A stretch of DNA of 64,000 bases from positions 3,200,756-3,264,755 of the forward strand of contig JBBCGJ010000001.1 in the NCBI GenBank assembly GCA_037200985.1, written 5' to 3'. Both the position numbers and the translations under genes were made by a program. The notes beneath the pieces are model-generated. The model was not told the DNA's origin. It saw nothing but the letters and a program-made list of their open reading frames with translations, and did not search any database. Of this stretch, positions 54,109 to 62,093 are shown one piece after another (the first letter of the stretch is position 1; each line of letters begins with the position of its first letter). Source of the stretch: Rhizomicrobium sp. (lineage in GTDB: Bacteria > Pseudomonadota > Alphaproteobacteria > Micropepsales > Micropepsaceae).

Positions 54109-55398
54109 TCAGGCATGGTCGGGCGACTTGCTTTCGACCGCCAGCGTCTTGTGCAGATAGGCTAGCCCCATCGCGAGCTGGAAATCGTCATAGGCGCGGC
54201 CCGCCGCCGGCTCGATCGACTTGCCCGGCGGCCTGGCGGGCGGCCCTTCGGCCAGGAGATGGTGCGGCAGCTCGGCCTCGCGCTGGTAGTCCGGCGCGTC
54301 GGGGCCGCCGGAGACGACGATGTCCGGCACGATGCCGGTCGCCTGGATCGAGCGGCCGGCCGGCGTGTAATAGCGCGCCGTGGTCATGTGCAGCGCCCCG
54401 CCCGCGCCGTTGTCGAGCGGGATGATCGACTGCACCGAGCCCTTGCCGAAGCTGAGCGTGCCCAAGACGGCGGCGCGGCGATGGTCCTGCAGCGCGCCGG
54501 CGACGATCTCCGACGCCGAAGCCGTGCCGCCGTTGATGAGGAGCACGACGGGCTTGCCGCCCGCGATGTCGCCGTAATGGGCGTCGTAGCGTTCGATGGC
54601 GCCGGCGCCGCGGCCGCGCACCGAGACGATCTCGCCGGCATTGAGGAAATCGTCCGAGACGTCGATCGCGGCCTGCAGCACGCCGCCGCCATTGTTGCGC
54701 AGGTCGATCACGAAGCCCTTGAGCGAGGGGCCGATCGCGCGCTTCAGCGTCGCGACCGCGATGCGCAGGTCGGGATCGGTGCGGTCGCTGAAGGCGAGGA
54801 TCTTGATGTAGCCGACATCGCCCTCGCGGCGGAAGGTCAGCCGCTCCACCTCGATCGACTCGCGCGTCAGCTTGACGTCGAACGGCGCCGCCGCGCCGCG
54901 CCCGACCGAGAGCGCCACCTGGGTACCGATGGCGCCGCGCATGCGCGAGGACACGTCCTCCAGCGTATGGCCCTTCATCGCCACGCCGTCGATGGCGACG
55001 AGCACGTCGTCCTTGCGCAGGCCGGCGCGCGAGGCCGGCGTATCGTCGATCGGCTCGACCACCTGCGCCGCGCCGTTCTTGACGGTGACGACGAGGCCGA
55101 TGCCGCCATAGGCGCCCGCCGCCTTGGTCTGGATCGCCTCATAGGCGTCGCGGTCGAAATAGCTCGAATGGGCGTCGAGATTGCTCAGCATGCCGCCGAT
55201 GGCGTTTTCGACCAGCTTGCGGTCCGCCGGCTTGGACAGGTAGTTGTCGCGCACCGCCTGGAACGCCTCGCCGAAGCGCAGGATCTGGTTCTGCGCCGAC
55301 GCGTGCGGCCCGATGGCGCCATAGGCGAAATGCGACGCCGCGACGGCGAGGCCGAAACCGCCCGCCACCCCCAGCGCCAGCAGGAAAAGCCTTTTCAT
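54109..55398 (-). CDS. S41 C-terminal processing peptidase (second copy)
   Basis: Protein of 429 aa starting MKRLFLLALGVAGGFGLAVA (export signal). PDZ domain at about residues 90-170 (AYGGIGLVVTVKNGAAQVVE; LRKDDVLVAIDGVAMKGHTL). The catalytic pair is visible: Ser in NGGTASASEIVAGALQDHRR and Lys in LSFGKGSVQSIIPL. Tail-specific protease in the periplasm. It is a tandem paralogue of the next gene (about 450 residues with the same order). The ATG at 55398 is preferred over one 13 codons upstream, as it starts the signal peptide properly. Confidence 0.91.
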   Translation of the reverse strand: MKRLFLLALGVAGGFGLAVAASHFAYGAIGPHASAQNQILRFGEAFQAVRDNYLSKPADRKLVENAIGGMLSNLDAHSSYFDRDAYEAIQTKAAGAYGGIGLVVTVKNGAAQVVEPIDDTPASRAGLRKDDVLVAIDGVAMKGHTLEDVSSRMRGAIGTQVALSVGRGAAAPFDVKLTRESIEVERLTFRREGDVGYIKILAFSDRTDPDLRIAVATLKRAIGPSLKGFVIDLRNNGGGVLQAAIDVSDDFLNAGEIVSVRGRGAGAIERYDAHYGDIAGGKPVVLLINGGTASASEIVAGALQDHRRAAVLGTLSFGKGSVQSIIPLDNGAGGALHMTTARYYTPAGRSIQATGIVPDIVVSGGPDAPDYQREAELPHHLLAEGPPARPPGKSIEPAAGRAYDDFQLAMGLAYLHKTLAVESKSPDHA

Positions 55399-55433
55399 CG
55401 TCCCCCCAAAACCACCTTTCGATGGCCGGCCTT

Positions 55434-56765
55434 TCAATTCGCCGCGGCGGTGCTGGCGGGAATGGCCGCCACCTTGCCGTGCAGAAGCTGCAGCGCGTAG
55501 TTGAGCTGGAAGTCGTAGGGCTTGCCGTCGGCGCCCGTCTTGGGCGCATTGGCCGGCGGACGGATCACCGTCTGGTTCGGCTTCTTCGGCAGCGGCTCGC
55601 CCGCCAGATGGCCGGGCAGGTCCGCCTCGCTCGGACGGGCGATCTTCGGCACATCGTCCTCGTCGCCGGCGGCGACCGCCACGTCGGGGATGATGCCCTG
55701 GGCCTGGATCGAATGGCCGGACGGCGTGTAATAGCGCGCCGTGGTGAGACGCAGCGCGCCGCCGCCTTCGGTGAGCGGGATGATGGTCTGCACCGAGCCC
55801 TTGCCGAACGAGGTCATGCCCAGGATCGTCGCGCGGTGATGGTCCTGCAGCGCGCCGGCCACGATCTCCGACGCCGAGGCCGTGCCGGCATTGATCAGCA
55901 CGATGACCGGCTTGCCGTCGGTGATGTCGCCGGGATGGGCGTCGTAGCGCTGCGTGTCGTCGGGATGGCGGCCGCGCGTCGAGACCACTTCGCCCGCGGT
56001 CAGCAGGTCGTCGGACACCTGCACCGCCTGGTCGAGCAGGCCGCCGGGATTGTTGCGCAGGTCGAGGACATAGCCCTTGAGGCCCGGGCCGACCTGGCGC
56101 TTGAGATCGCGCACCGCGGTCTCGAGCCCGCTCGCCGTGTTCTCGTTGAAGCCGGGCATGCGGATATAGCCGATGTCGCCCTCGCGGTGCCAGCGCACCT
56201 CGTCCACCGCGACGACGGCGCGCGTCAGCGTCACGTCGAACGGCTTCTTGGGCGCGTTCTTGTCGGTGGTGCGCAGGATGGTGAGGGTGATCTTGCTCCC
56301 CGCCGGGCCGCGCATCTTGTCGATGGCGTCGTTGAGGTTGAGGCCCTGGACCGAGGCGCCGTTGATCGCGGCGATATAGTCGCCCGCCTTCAGGCCGGCC
56401 TTGGCGCCTGGCGTATTGTCGATCGGCGAGACGATCTTGACGAGGCCGTTCTCCATCGTGACCTCGATGCCGATGCCGCCGAACGAGCCCTTGGTCTGGA
56501 TCTGCATGTCGGCGAAGGCTTTCGCATCCATGTAGCTCGAATGCGGATCGAGGTTGGAGACCATGCCTTCGATGGCGGCGTTGATCAGCTCGCTGTCCTC
56601 GACCGGCCGGACGTAATTGGCGCGCACCCGCTCGAACGCGTCGGAGAACAGATCGAGCTGGCGATAGGCGCTCATGTCGTTGGCGCCGTGGGCGGCGGGC
56701 AGGATGCCCAGCGCGGCGACGAAGCCGATGGCGATGCCGGCGCCGACGAATGCGATCTTGTTCAT
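55434..56765 (-). CDS. ctpA: S41 C-terminal processing peptidase CtpA (first copy)
   Basis: Protein of 443 aa. Signal anchor (IAFVGAGIAIGFVAALGILP), helical segment with NYVRPVEDSELINAAIEGMV, PDZ domain (SFGGIGIEVTMENGLVKIVS), catalytic Ser in NAGTASASEIVAGALQDHHR and Lys in MTSFGKGSVQTIIPLTE, and a C-terminal Pro-rich end. It processes periplasmic proteins and cell-wall hydrolases. Its ATG overlaps the envC-like stop by four bases, and 35 bases separate it from the second copy. Confidence 0.94.
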   Translation of the reverse strand: MNKIAFVGAGIAIGFVAALGILPAAHGANDMSAYRQLDLFSDAFERVRANYVRPVEDSELINAAIEGMVSNLDPHSSYMDAKAFADMQIQTKGSFGGIGIEVTMENGLVKIVSPIDNTPGAKAGLKAGDYIAAINGASVQGLNLNDAIDKMRGPAGSKITLTILRTTDKNAPKKPFDVTLTRAVVAVDEVRWHREGDIGYIRMPGFNENTASGLETAVRDLKRQVGPGLKGYVLDLRNNPGGLLDQAVQVSDDLLTAGEVVSTRGRHPDDTQRYDAHPGDITDGKPVIVLINAGTASASEIVAGALQDHHRATILGMTSFGKGSVQTIIPLTEGGGALRLTTARYYTPSGHSIQAQGIIPDVAVAAGDEDDVPKIARPSEADLPGHLAGEPLPKKPNQTVIRPPANAPKTGADGKPYDFQLNYALQLLHGKVAAIPASTAAAN

Positions 56766-58039
56766 GTTCTTCTTGCCTTCCTTAGATCGGATCCCAAAAG
56801 GGACGCGGGGCTGGATGCCCGCCCGTTCTGACGCAGTTCGAAGTAAAGCTCGCCATCTTGGCCCATTTTGGGCATGACGCCCACCGGCTCACCCGCCAGC
56901 ACCTGATCGCCCGGCTTGACCACGATGCGATCGAGCCCCGCGAGCACCAGATCGTAGCCAGTGGTGACTTCCAGGATCAAGACTTGGCCGTTCTTATGGT
57001 AAGGACCCGCGAAAAGCACCTCGCAATCGGCCGGTGCGACCACCTGCGCCCCGGGTGCGGCCGTGAACGTCACCCCCGGAGCCTTGGCAGAACCGTCCGC
57101 CCGCAACATTGTTCCCACGACGGGCTGGAGCAGAGAGCCGCGGCCGCCCGGACCGCCCGCATTCTGGGCGGTTACCACCACGACGGATTGCTGCGCCGGC
57201 TCGGCGCGCAGCGCCGCGACCTTGACCAACAGCACCTCCAGATTGGCGGCTTCACCCGCGATCGCCTGCAATTTCGTGCGAAGCCCGGCATAGGTTACGT
57301 CGGCCGTGGCGGCCTGCGCGCTTTTGATCGCGAGGAGTTGATCGAGTTCCACCCGGGCATGGCGCAGCTCGGTCGCGTTGCTCAGGGCCTCGGCCCGCCT
57401 TTGCACCAGCGCGGCCCGCGTCTGCTTCAAGGTCTCGATCCGCCGCGCGAGCGCGGCCGCCTTGCCGTAGACGTCGGGCAGCGAGGCGCCGATCAGCATC
57501 GCGCCGCGCGCAGCCCCCAGCGCGTCGTCGGGCCGCATCGCCAGTGCCGGCGGCGTGTCGTGCTGCAGCCTTTCGATCACGGCCAGCAACCGCGCGACCT
57601 CGACGCGGTCGTGCACGAAGCCGGCGGAGAGTTTCCTGTCCTCGGCCGCGAGCCGCACGATCTGGGCGTCGAGCACGATTTTCTCGCGTTCGAGGCTCTG
57701 CACGCGCGCCGCCGTGACGATCAGCTTATGGCGCAGGGCCTCGGCCTCGGCCTTCAACCGATCGCGGCGGGCCTTCGCCGCATCGGCTTCCGGCTTGCCC
57801 TTGGCGAGATCGCCCTTGAGCTGGCGGTACTGGTCGACGGTGGAGGGAAGCTTGCCAAGGACCTTCGCCGGCAGCGCATGGGAAAGGTCGGGCAACGCCT
57901 CGACCGTCGGCGCGACGACCGGCGCGGGCACGCGAGCGGGCGCGACATGTTCGGTGCCGGGCTTGGCGCGCGGATGAAGATGCGGCGGATGCGGCGGTTT
58001 CTTCGCCGCCGTCAGGAACAGCATGCAAGCGAGCGCCAT
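56762..58039 (-). CDS. envC: EnvC-like murein hydrolase activator (degenerate LytM/M23 domain)
   Basis: Protein of about 425 aa with a short hydrophobic signal (MALACMLFLTAA). Residues about 65-275 form a long coiled coil (DRLKAEAEALRHKLIVTAAR; ALARRIETLKQTRAALVQRR). The C-terminal LytM-like domain (about 310-425) has GAQVVAPADCEVLFAGPYHK and LYFELRQNGRASSP but lacks the zinc-binding HxH set, so it is probably an activator of amidases rather than an enzyme. The start is uncertain: an in-frame GTG lies 18 bases upstream and the palindrome at 58055-58193 begins at once. Confidence 0.86.
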   Translation of the reverse strand: MALACMLFLTAAKKPPHPPHLHPRAKPGTEHVAPARVPAPVVAPTVEALPDLSHALPAKVLGKLPSTVDQYRQLKGDLAKGKPEADAAKARRDRLKAEAEALRHKLIVTAARVQSLEREKIVLDAQIVRLAAEDRKLSAGFVHDRVEVARLLAVIERLQHDTPPALAMRPDDALGAARGAMLIGASLPDVYGKAAALARRIETLKQTRAALVQRRAEALSNATELRHARVELDQLLAIKSAQAATADVTYAGLRTKLQAIAGEAANLEVLLVKVAALRAEPAQQSVVVVTAQNAGGPGGRGSLLQPVVGTMLRADGSAKAPGVTFTAAPGAQVVAPADCEVLFAGPYHKNGQVLILEVTTGYDLVLAGLDRIVVKPGDQVLAGEPVGVMPKMGQDGELYFELRQNGRASSPASLLGSDLRKARRT

Positions 58040-58054
58040 GCTTAGCGCACGCCT

Positions 58055-58193
58055 CACCTCCCCCTTGCGGGGAAGTCGAAAAATCGCGAGCGAAGCGAAG
58101 CGGTTTTTCGGGTGGGGGGGAAGTTGGGCGCCCAGCAACACCCCCACCCGAAATTCGCTTCGCGAATTTCGACCTTCCCGCAAGGGGGAGGTG
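58055..58193. repeat. Inverted repeat between envC-like and gpmI genes
   Basis: The ends, CACCTCCCCCTTGCGGGGAA and its inverted partner, match for about 27 bases apart from small differences; the middle has CGAAGCG-type inverted repeats (ATTCGCTTCGCGAAT). It is a relative, not a close copy, of the CCTCCCCC family at 21770 and 51510. 139 bases, noncoding. Confidence 0.72.
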
Positions 58194-58209
58194 AATATGG
58201 GATGCTCCA

Positions 58210-59781
58210 TCAGGCGGCGCTCTCCGCCGTCTGCCGTTCGATCAGCGAATGGCCCGTCATCTGCGGCGACATCGGCAGCCCCATCAGATCGAGCAGGGTC
58301 GGCGCGACGTCGGCGAGCCGGCCATTGGCGAGCTTCGTGCCGGGCGGTGCGTTCACCGCCAGGATCGGCACGTCGAGCGTGGTGTGCGCGGTGTGCGGCT
58401 CATGCGTCACCGGGTCCTTCATCATCTCGATATTGCCGTGATCGGCGGTCACCAGCAGCACGCCGCCGGCCTTCTCCACCGCCGCGCGCAGCCGGCCGAG
58501 GCATTCGTCGATCTCGTCGACCGCGCGGATCGCCGCCGACATGATGCCGGTGTGGCCGACCATGTCGGGATTGGCGAAATTGACGACGATGAGATCGTAT
58601 TTGCCGCTTGCGATCGCTTCCTCGAGCTTGTCGATCACCTCCGGCGCGCTCATCTCCGGCTTCAGGTCGTAGGTCGCGACCTTGGGGCTGGGCACCAGGA
58701 TGCGGTCCTCGCCCGGGAAAACCGTTTCGCGGCCGCCGTTCAGGAAGAAGGTGACATGGGCGTATTTCTCCGTCTCGGCGATCCGCAATTGCTTCAGGCC
58801 GCGGTCCGAGACGATCTCCCCCAGCGTGCCGATGATGTTTTCGGCGGGGAAAAGCTGGGTCATCAGCGTGTTGAGGTCGTCGGAATATTCCGTCATGCCG
58901 GCGGCGGCCGAGAACCGGACGACGCGGCGGCGCGCGAACCCCGCGAAGCCCGCATCGAGCAGCGCCAACGAAATCTCCCGCGCCCGGTCGGCGCGGAAAT
59001 TCGCGAAGATCAGCGAATCGCCATCCGCCATGCCGGCATAGTCGCCGATCGCGCAAGGCAGGACGAACTCGTCGGTGACGCCCTCTTTGTACGACTCCTC
59101 GACGGCGCTATAGGCATCGGGGAATTTCGGTCCCTTCGCATCGACCATCGCGTCATAGGCCTTGATCACGCGGTCCCAGCGCTTGTCGCGGTCCATCGCG
59201 TAATAGCGGCCGGACACCGTCGCAAGGCGCACGCCGGCGAGACCGGCGACGGCATCGGCGAAGGTCTTGAGGAATCCCAGCGCGCTCTTGGGCGGCACGT
59301 CGCGCCCGTCGAGGAAGGCATGCACGAAGACCGGCACGCCGGCGCCCGACAGCACGCGCACCAGCGCCGCGATGTGGCCCTGATGGCTGTGCACGCCGCC
59401 GGGCGACAGCAGGCCCATCACATGGATCGCGCCCTCGCTCGCCTTGGTCCTGGCGATGACGTCGAGCAGCGCGGGGCGCTGCGCGAAGCTGCCGTCCTCG
59501 ATGGCGAGGTCGATGCGCGGCAGGTCCTGGCTCACGACCCGGCCGGCGCCGATGTTCATGTGACCGACTTCCGAATTGCCCATCTGGCCGGCCGGCAGGC
59601 CGACGGCATGGCCCGAGGTCGCCAGCAGCGCATGCGGGCTGTCCGCCAGCATGCGGGTGTAGTTCGGCGTCTTGGCTTCCGCGATGGCGTTGTCGGTCGG
59701 ATCGGGCCGCCAGCCCCAGCCGTCGAGGATGCACAGCACCGCGGGACGCGGGCGGGACTTGGGAAGAGCGGCGGATGACAT
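58210..59781 (-). CDS. gpmI: 2,3-bisphosphoglycerate-independent phosphoglycerate mutase
   Basis: Protein of 523 aa, full length for GpmI. The phosphatase-domain metal and nucleophile motifs are AVLCILDGWGWRPDPTDNAI and MGNSEVGHMNIGAG (catalytic Ser). Further: VHSHQGHIAALV, FLDGRDVPPKSALGFLK, FANFRADRAREIS and, near the end, NFANPDMVGHTGIMSAAIR and VTADHGNIEMMKDP. Manganese-dependent glycolytic enzyme in the cytosol. It begins the envelope operon; a metabolic gene at that place is normal for alphaproteobacteria. Confidence 0.97.
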   Translation of the reverse strand: MSSAALPKSRPRPAVLCILDGWGWRPDPTDNAIAEAKTPNYTRMLADSPHALLATSGHAVGLPAGQMGNSEVGHMNIGAGRVVSQDLPRIDLAIEDGSFAQRPALLDVIARTKASEGAIHVMGLLSPGGVHSHQGHIAALVRVLSGAGVPVFVHAFLDGRDVPPKSALGFLKTFADAVAGLAGVRLATVSGRYYAMDRDKRWDRVIKAYDAMVDAKGPKFPDAYSAVEESYKEGVTDEFVLPCAIGDYAGMADGDSLIFANFRADRAREISLALLDAGFAGFARRRVVRFSAAAGMTEYSDDLNTLMTQLFPAENIIGTLGEIVSDRGLKQLRIAETEKYAHVTFFLNGGRETVFPGEDRILVPSPKVATYDLKPEMSAPEVIDKLEEAIASGKYDLIVVNFANPDMVGHTGIMSAAIRAVDEIDECLGRLRAAVEKAGGVLLVTADHGNIEMMKDPVTHEPHTAHTTLDVPILAVNAPPGTKLANGRLADVAPTLLDLMGLPMSPQMTGHSLIERQTAESAA

Positions 59782-60182
59782 GCGGGTCCGGGTGTAAGCG
59801 TGTGAATCGAAAATAGAAACGGCCCGCCGCCCTGTCCATGCGCGCGATTGCGGGGCTCGGCCGGCCGCGACACAAAACTTGATCGCGCCGAGACCTTGAA
59901 CGCCGGACTTTAAGAAACATTTCTGGCATGGCGGCGCTTCGAGCCGCCTGCGGTGGGCTATCCTTCCGTATTTCCAATAAGAGTCAGGCCCTTAGCGTAA
60001 GATTCGGCGATTGGAACGATCTTTTTGCGATCGAATGGCCCGGAAATTCCTGCCGGGCGGCGTGAGCTGCCTACCCGCGTCATAATCAAGGCATTGATAT
60101 TAAAGAGATATTTTATCGGAAACCCGCGGCACGAAGCTGGCAAGGAGCGACGCGGAATAGTGTCAGAGAGCAGAACAAGCTC
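59782..60182. other. Intergenic region between divergent gpmI and flgI
   Basis: 401 bases without a supported gene. It holds two small hairpins (GGCGGC/GCCGCC near 59930 and GCCCGG/CCGGGC near 60043) and an AT-rich patch at 60091-60118. In the patch, TTAA-N7-TTTT at 60100-60114 is a poor CtrA-box match upstream of flgI. No sigma-54 site was found. Confidence 0.5.
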
Positions 60183-61310
60183 ATGCGCCGCGCACTCTAT
60201 ATACGACTGGCCTGCCTCATTCTGGGGGCCGCCCTGGCCGCCGCGCCCGCGCCGGTGCTCGCCTTCAGCCGGGTCAAGGACCTGGTCGAGGTCGAAGGCA
60301 TCCGCGACAACATGCTGGTCGGCTACGGTCTGGTGGTCGGCCTCAACGGCTCCGGCGACAGCCTCAAGAACGCGCCCTTCACCCAGCAGAGCCTGCAGAC
60401 CATGCTGGAGCGCATGGGCGTCAACACCCGCGGCACCACGATGCAGACCAAGAACGTCGCCGCCGTGATGGTGACGGCGAACCTGCCCCCCTTCGCGGCC
60501 CAGGGCACCCGCATCGACGTGTCGGTCAGCGCCCTCGGCGACGCCAAGAGCCTGCAGGGCGGCACCTTGCTCGTCACCAGCCTGTTCGGCGCCGACGGGC
60601 AGATCTACGCGCTGGGCCAGGGCCCGGTCGCGATCGGCGGCTTCACCGCCAGCGGCGACGCCGCCAGCGTCACCCGCGGCGTGCCGACGGCGGGCCGCAT
60701 CTCCAACGGCGCCATCGTCGAGCGCGAGATCACCTTCAACCTCGGCGCCCAGCACTCCCTGCGCCTGTCGCTGCGCAATCCCGACCTGACGACCGCCACG
60801 CGCATCGCGAGCGCGGTCAACGCCTATATGGGCGGCGGCGTCGCGGAAGCGACCGACCCGTCGACCGTGCGCGTGACCGTGCCGGACGGCTATCCGCACG
60901 GCGTGATGGGCGTCCTGACCGACCTCGAACAGGTCAAGGTCGATCCCGACGAGGCCGCGCGCGTGGTGATCGACGAGCAGTCCGGCGTGATCGTGATGGG
61001 CGCCGATGTGCGCATCTCCACCGTCGCCATCGCCCAGGGCAACCTCACCATCCGCGTCACCGAGACGCCGCAGGTGAGCCAGCCCGAGCCGTTCTCCAAC
61101 ACCGGCACCACCACGACCGTGCCACGCACCCAGATCAACATCGACGACAGCAAGGGCAACCGGATGGCGGTGCTGCACGAGGGTGTCTCGCTGCAGAGCC
61201 TCGTCGACGGGCTGAACGCGCTGGGCGTCGGGCCGCGCGACATCATCTCCATCCTGCAGGCAATCAAGGCGGCCGGCGCGCTCCAGGCCGACATCCAGGT
61301 GATCGGATGA
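60183..61310 (+). CDS. flgI: Flagellar P-ring protein FlgI
   Basis: Protein of 375 aa with a signal peptide (LACLILGAALAAAPAPVLAF). The family core is complete: RVKDLVEVEGIRDNMLVGYG, LVVGLNGSGDSLKNAPFTQQ, NTRGTTMQTKNVAAVMVTAN, GSLLV-like GGTLLVTSLFGADGQIYALG and the C-terminal LVDGLNALGVGPRDIISILQ. It forms the P ring in the peptidoglycan layer around the rod. First gene of flgI-flgJ-flgN-like; the start of the next gene overlaps its stop. Confidence 0.97.
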   Translation: MRRALYIRLACLILGAALAAAPAPVLAFSRVKDLVEVEGIRDNMLVGYGLVVGLNGSGDSLKNAPFTQQSLQTMLERMGVNTRGTTMQTKNVAAVMVTANLPPFAAQGTRIDVSVSALGDAKSLQGGTLLVTSLFGADGQIYALGQGPVAIGGFTASGDAASVTRGVPTAGRISNGAIVEREITFNLGAQHSLRLSLRNPDLTTATRIASAVNAYMGGGVAEATDPSTVRVTVPDGYPHGVMGVLTDLEQVKVDPDEAARVVIDEQSGVIVMGADVRISTVAIAQGNLTIRVTETPQVSQPEPFSNTGTTTTVPRTQINIDDSKGNRMAVLHEGVSLQSLVDGLNALGVGPRDIISILQAIKAAGALQADIQVIG

Positions 61311-61621
61311 CCGGCGGCCTCGACACCAGCGCGGCGCTGACCTCGCTGCAGCCGGGCATCCCCACCGCACCGCGCGCCGCCGATCCGGCCGCGGCGAAGA
61401 AGGCGGCCGAGCAGTTCGAAAGCGTGTTCATCACCCAATTCGTCGGCGAGATGTTCAACGGCATCTCCACCGACGGCCCGTTCGGCGGCGGCCAGGGCGA
61501 GTCGATGTTCCGCTCCCTGCTGATGGACGAGTACGGCAAGCAGATGGCGGCACAGGGCGGTTTCGGCCTGTCCGACGCGATCCAGCGCGAATTGCTGAAG
61601 ACCCAGGAGACCTCGCATTGA
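61307..61621 (+). CDS. flgJ: Rod-binding protein (FlgJ N-terminal domain, CheL-like)
   Basis: Protein of 104 aa. It carries only the rod-scaffold half of FlgJ: AAEQFESVFITQFVGEMFNG, GGGQGESMFRSLLMDEYGKQ and AAQGGFGLSDAIQRELLK. The muramidase domain of enterobacterial FlgJ is absent, as is usual in alphaproteobacteria. It helps rod assembly in the periplasm. It overlaps flgI by four bases (ATGA) and its stop overlaps the TTG start of the next gene. Confidence 0.9.
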   Translation: MTGGLDTSAALTSLQPGIPTAPRAADPAAAKKAAEQFESVFITQFVGEMFNGISTDGPFGGGQGESMFRSLLMDEYGKQMAAQGGFGLSDAIQRELLKTQETSH

Positions 61622-62040
61622 ACCCGGACAGCGACAAGATCGAGCGGCTGGTCAAACTCGCCGAGCGTCTGATCGAGGCGATCGAGGCCGATATCGCGGC
61701 GCTGAAGGACGGCAAGCCGCAGGCGATGCGCACAACGGATCCGGAAATCCAGCGCCTGTCGGCGCTCTACAGCCGCGAGGCGCACGGCTTTTCGCCGAAT
61801 ACGGTCAAGGCCGCGCCGGCGCCGCTTCGCGGCCGCTTCACCGAGGTAACGGCGAAATTCCGCGAGACGCTGCAGCTCCATGCCCGCATGCTGACGCGCG
61901 TGCGCAATGCCAGCGAAGGCATGATCAAGGCGATCGCCGCCGAAGTCGACCGCCGCGCCGCCCCGACCCGCACCTACAACCCGCGAGCCGCCGCCTATGG
62001 CAAGCCGGCGCAGGCGATGGTCTACAACAGCGTCGTTTAA
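61618..62040 (+). CDS. FlgN-like flagellar export chaperone
   Basis: Protein of 140 aa starting at a TTG inside the flgJ stop region (TTGA overlap). Helical and soluble: KIERLVKLAERLIEAIEADI, a middle EIQRLSALYSREAHGFS and FTEVTAKFRETLQLHARMLT, then a Lys/Arg-rich helix and a C-terminal YNPRAAAYGKPAQAM. The FlgN-type four-helix pattern and the flgI-flgJ context support a chaperone for hook-associated proteins, though identity to E. coli FlgN is not visible. Confidence 0.72.
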   Translation: MNPDSDKIERLVKLAERLIEAIEADIAALKDGKPQAMRTTDPEIQRLSALYSREAHGFSPNTVKAAPAPLRGRFTEVTAKFRETLQLHARMLTRVRNASEGMIKAIAAEVDRRAAPTRTYNPRAAAYGKPAQAMVYNSVV

Positions 62041-62042
62041 GC

Positions 62043-62060
62043 TGCCCGCGAAGGCGGGCA
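62043..62060. repeat. Small GC hairpin between convergent flagellar genes
   Basis: TGCCCGC-GAAG-GCGGGCA, three bases after the flgN-like stop, same design as 34231-34250. No T-run. Confidence 0.5.
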
Positions 62061-62093
62061 TGACAGGGCCGGCTTGCAGTATTCGATCGGAAA

